A DNA stretch of 7,994 nucleotides, from NCBI GenBank assembly GCA_017889845.1, contig JAGGAJ010000079.1, positions 1 to 7,994 on the forward strand. The letters run 5' to 3'. The position numbers and the translations under genes were made by a program. Positions 6,801 to 7,994 of the stretch are shown here, piece by piece; within the stretch, counting starts at the first letter, position 1; every line of letters begins with the position of its first letter. The DNA comes from Deltaproteobacteria bacterium (GTDB taxonomy: Bacteria; Desulfobacterota; Deferrimicrobia; Deferrimicrobiales; Deferrimicrobiaceae). The notes below the pieces were generated by a model, which was given only the letters and a program-made list of their open reading frames with translations, had not been told where the DNA came from and searched no databases.

Positions 6801-7994
6801 ATCGTGGGCCCTGCATACGCCCTGTGGTTCCCGATGATCGAAGGGAGGACCTTCCTCCTTCAGAGCTTCGTGCCCACACCCCGCAGGCTTGCCCAGGTTG
6901 TCGAGGAGTTCGGGGTCTCGTTCCTGAAGGCCGGTTCTCCGATCTACGAGGCGATGTCGAAAGTCGACGGGCTCTTCGAGCCCGACAAGGGGGGGTTCGA
7001 CGTCCGGTCCCTGCAGCGGGAGGGGGCCCCGGGGACATGCGGCTGCGCGGCTCCATACTCCTACCCGGCCCACGCCCGGATCCAGGCGGTGCTGGGCGAC
7101 GTGGCGATCAACTCGCTGTGGCGCACGGAGGATTTCGGATCGCAGCACGCGACGTTCAAACGCCGCCCGAGCGTCGAGCGGCGGTGCGTCGAGACGTATC
7201 GCGACGAACTCCGGCGGCTCGCCGGGACCCGCGAGCCGGAAGGAGTGGTGGCACGGGTGCGGACCCCGATCGAAATGGACCACGAGCACCCCGAAATCCT
7301 TCCGCTGCCCTGGGTGAATCCGGTGATCGCCGACCGGCTGGAGGACGAGGAGGGCAACCGGATCGAATCGCCGCGCGAGGTTACCGAGGCGCTCATCACC
7401 GCTTCGGGACGGGGCCGGAAGGCGGTGATCGGGCAGCTGCTCTACCGTGGCGCCCAGCCCCACCGCATGGGATGGCTGATGGGCAGCAACGAGGGCCGGC
7501 GAGGGCCCGCCCGGCCCGATGCGAAACTGACCGCCGCCAAATACTACAACCACGCGTTTGCGCCGGACTGGCCTGGGAAAGGGCGGGAGGGAAAACGCAT
7601 TGCCCACGACGGCGGCGACTCCGCCTACTGGGTGCGGGTGCTCTACGACCCGGAGAGCCCGGAGGACGCGCTGATCCTCGACGGCCCGACGGATCCTGTC
7701 ACCCCCAGGACCTTCTACGCGTCGGGGCGCTCCGGGAACATCGCCAACGTATACGGCCACCTGGTCAACGAGACGATGTACGAGAACGCCCTGAACGAAC
7801 ACACCCGGTACTTCCGGAAGGTGGGCGTGACCTTCATACACCATCCCACCAAGGACCGCACGCCGATCGTCGTGGCGGCCCTGCAGCCCGGAGTGCAGCC
7901 CAGCCGGGACCTGGTCGATCTCGTCCAGATGACGATCAACCAGAAGCTCAACCCCCAGGTCAAGCCGGACCCCCAGGACATCGTCTTCCTGGTG
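3885..7994 (+). CDS. Crotonase (ECH_2-like) fused to AMP-forming short-chain acyl-CoA synthetase (3' partial)
   Basis: One open frame of 1370 codons, without a stop, runs off the window. Residues 1-340 are a crotonase: oxyanion-hole segment NFSAGTD (59-65), GLCAGSALGIA (109-119), LPEVTVGLVPGNG (135-147), and a helical C-terminal part with the SA.A..LTEFL and FAQEM patterns of 3-hydroxyisobutyryl-CoA hydrolases. Gly117 replaces the hydratase Glu144; Glu137 matches Glu164. After a linker with no recognised domain, the synthetase starts at about 480 (YEDGRIN, 483 onward). It shows TYRQIRREASRLANVL, P-loop YSSGSTGQPKG (927-937), DYGWIVG, WRTEDFG (Trp1079, Glu1082), Asp1242 of the A7 motif and GRSGNIANVYGH (1281-1292). 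About 220 extra charged residues split it between 630 and 885. Trp1079 matches the Acs residue that limits substrates to acetate or propionate. The catalytic lysine motif, and any third domain, lie beyond the window. GTG 3885 was chosen on ribosome-site spacing. A propionyl-CoA-synthase-like role is possible. Confidence 0.88.
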   Translation, partial: MVNRVELDVGGDGIAIVRLGSPDGMNSLGIPEIARLIEVVDRVVGDASVRALVLAGGENFSAGTDLHQTMRHRLDPQAAGLAYRFLADQKTLCDRIRGLRIPTVSLARGLCAGSALGIAAAADFLITDATTRIRLPEVTVGLVPGNGATWFLPRRMGTAAAKYFGLTASPMNGKQAAALGLAQGYAGADASGFLEELRKAKGALDRPRILGLLDKLDKTGGTPGSLREDVRELSERIDRHFGFGKANRGYLGDIFVSLERAAAQGDLFAQESLASMRSASAQAVWLTEFLVDTFAQEGLYEEDEARAVELKFAQEMTAGFAHLEGVLGLEKGLVAGGFDTHLDRIVLSDARGFRTSVAATPVSTGCRLAEDVPFPYEADEYVLPRGDYHCGEKSRVLAPGGEAARTVDFRIDLRNSQWSDGSVTDDLGVIRSLMETQTGWRVVRRAWLANPEKFELDMVYPYAWSVRPSVSLDLRSFPVIRRYEDGRINPARAIFDQLDAQNLLDERRVINVGEDQKDGKNVDVKSFTYRQIRREASRLANVLVDMGVAPGDMIVIYMSTDIKGLVAQLAATLVGATYHFVFGAKGPDIFSDTVHNMGAKVIVTEDGYRVGDRSRELKKDSVDVALNRYMPRAVFLERLGAALSTLPEEPGEEARGIASAVTDRLAGKVTYSRDAMREFLEVVHETHIKRVVLSSLDEAAGEELRGALRMRDESIRRAKARVAAASRDERVFERYAPVLAAALRGVPEEADPGDSGGPWAASVRALAAELLNRWGEVLETAGDAVEVRHRDWLKNHVRRIVRGTPKPTLPALLTEDEQVGVSEFILRHARRKGIGAGHLESIERQRRVIDRILSAFEEPWERDEKLIVYDRLTRLGLLTEAPMTPGRDILWDDAVRRTEEKLKAEGKDIDEFAAVEMGGGDPAFLSYSSGSTGQPKGIISLVGATVAGGQTMFNSFGLAPHEIHHTSTDYGWIVGPAYALWFPMIEGRTFLLQSFVPTPRRLAQVVEEFGVSFLKAGSPIYEAMSKVDGLFEPDKGGFDVRSLQREGAPGTCGCAAPYSYPAHARIQAVLGDVAINSLWRTEDFGSQHATFKRRPSVERRCVETYRDELRRLAGTREPEGVVARVRTPIEMDHEHPEILPLPWVNPVIADRLEDEEGNRIESPREVTEALITASGRGRKAVIGQLLYRGAQPHRMGWLMGSNEGRRGPARPDAKLTAAKYYNHAFAPDWPGKGREGKRIAHDGGDSAYWVRVLYDPESPEDALILDGPTDPVTPRTFYASGRSGNIANVYGHLVNETMYENALNEHTRYFRKVGVTFIHHPTKDRTPIVVAALQPGVQPSRDLVDLVQMTINQKLNPQVKPDPQDIVFLV
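5772..6539 (+). other. Charged helical insertion inside the acyl-CoA synthetase domain
   Basis: This is residues about 630-885 of the fusion protein. In canonical acetyl-CoA synthetase only about 75 residues separate the VDxAL motif (here ending at residue 626) from the P-loop segment (here Asp921). Here about 295 do, so roughly 220 are extra. The flanks match the family: VDVAL before, and ILWDDAV, equivalent to the LWWRDL segment, after. The inserted part is rich in Arg, Glu and Ala, looks mostly helical and has no motif I recognise. The exact boundaries are approximate, because the VIVLKR strand of the family may be displaced into it (RVVLSS near 5957). Confidence 0.6.

Noticed and set aside
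3138..7844. Open reading frame of 1568 codons on the minus strand opposite the fusion gene
   Set aside because: It has no recognisable domain, is a low-complexity Arg/Pro/Gly/Val-rich translation and covers both the fusion gene and the 3D-domain gene. It is the mirror frame of GC-rich coding DNA, while the plus frame shows clear crotonase and synthetase motifs throughout.

Overview
The window is GC-rich, densely coded bacterial DNA with ATGA-type gene overlaps, strong Shine-Dalgarno sequences and Sec-type signal peptides. It suggests a high-GC Gram-negative with acyl-CoA based carboxylate metabolism, for example Desulfobacterota or a related lineage. That placement is a low-confidence inference, because no marker gene is present.

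Region 1 (1-2352, + strand) is the 3' end of a branched-chain amino acid/carboxylate ABC importer operon: livM (cut by the window edge), livG and livF. The genes are translationally coupled through 4-base and 1-base overlaps. The livH and livK counterparts would lie upstream of the window. Region 2 (2389-3634, - strand) is a compact pair of exported proteins convergent to livF: a 3D-domain (double-psi beta-barrel) protein, then a SYLF/Ysc84-type lipid-binding-domain protein 43 bases downstream of it. Region 3 (3635-3884) is a divergent intergenic region that carries a long two-tier inverted repeat. Region 4 (3885 to the window end, + strand) is one uninterrupted reading frame of at least 1370 codons that has no stop inside the window.

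The large gene is the most notable item. Hand translation shows an N-terminal crotonase of the 3-hydroxyisobutyryl-CoA hydrolase-like (ECH_2) type, residues about 1-340. It is fused through a linker of about 140 residues to an AMP-forming acyl-CoA synthetase of the acetyl/propionyl-CoA synthetase type, which starts at about residue 480 and is still incomplete at the window edge. The synthetase is split by an extra segment of roughly 220 highly charged residues. The crotonase lacks one of the two glutamates used by hydratases. The domain order (crotonase, then ligase) is the reverse of the first two domains of propionyl-CoA synthase of the 3-hydroxypropionate bicycle (ligase, hydratase, reductase).

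A working picture, which is inference, is that the Liv-type transporter brings in a small carboxylate or amino acid, and the fusion enzyme activates a short-chain acid to its CoA thioester and passes it to the crotonase site. The two exported proteins look like envelope housekeeping genes and may be unrelated to this pathway.
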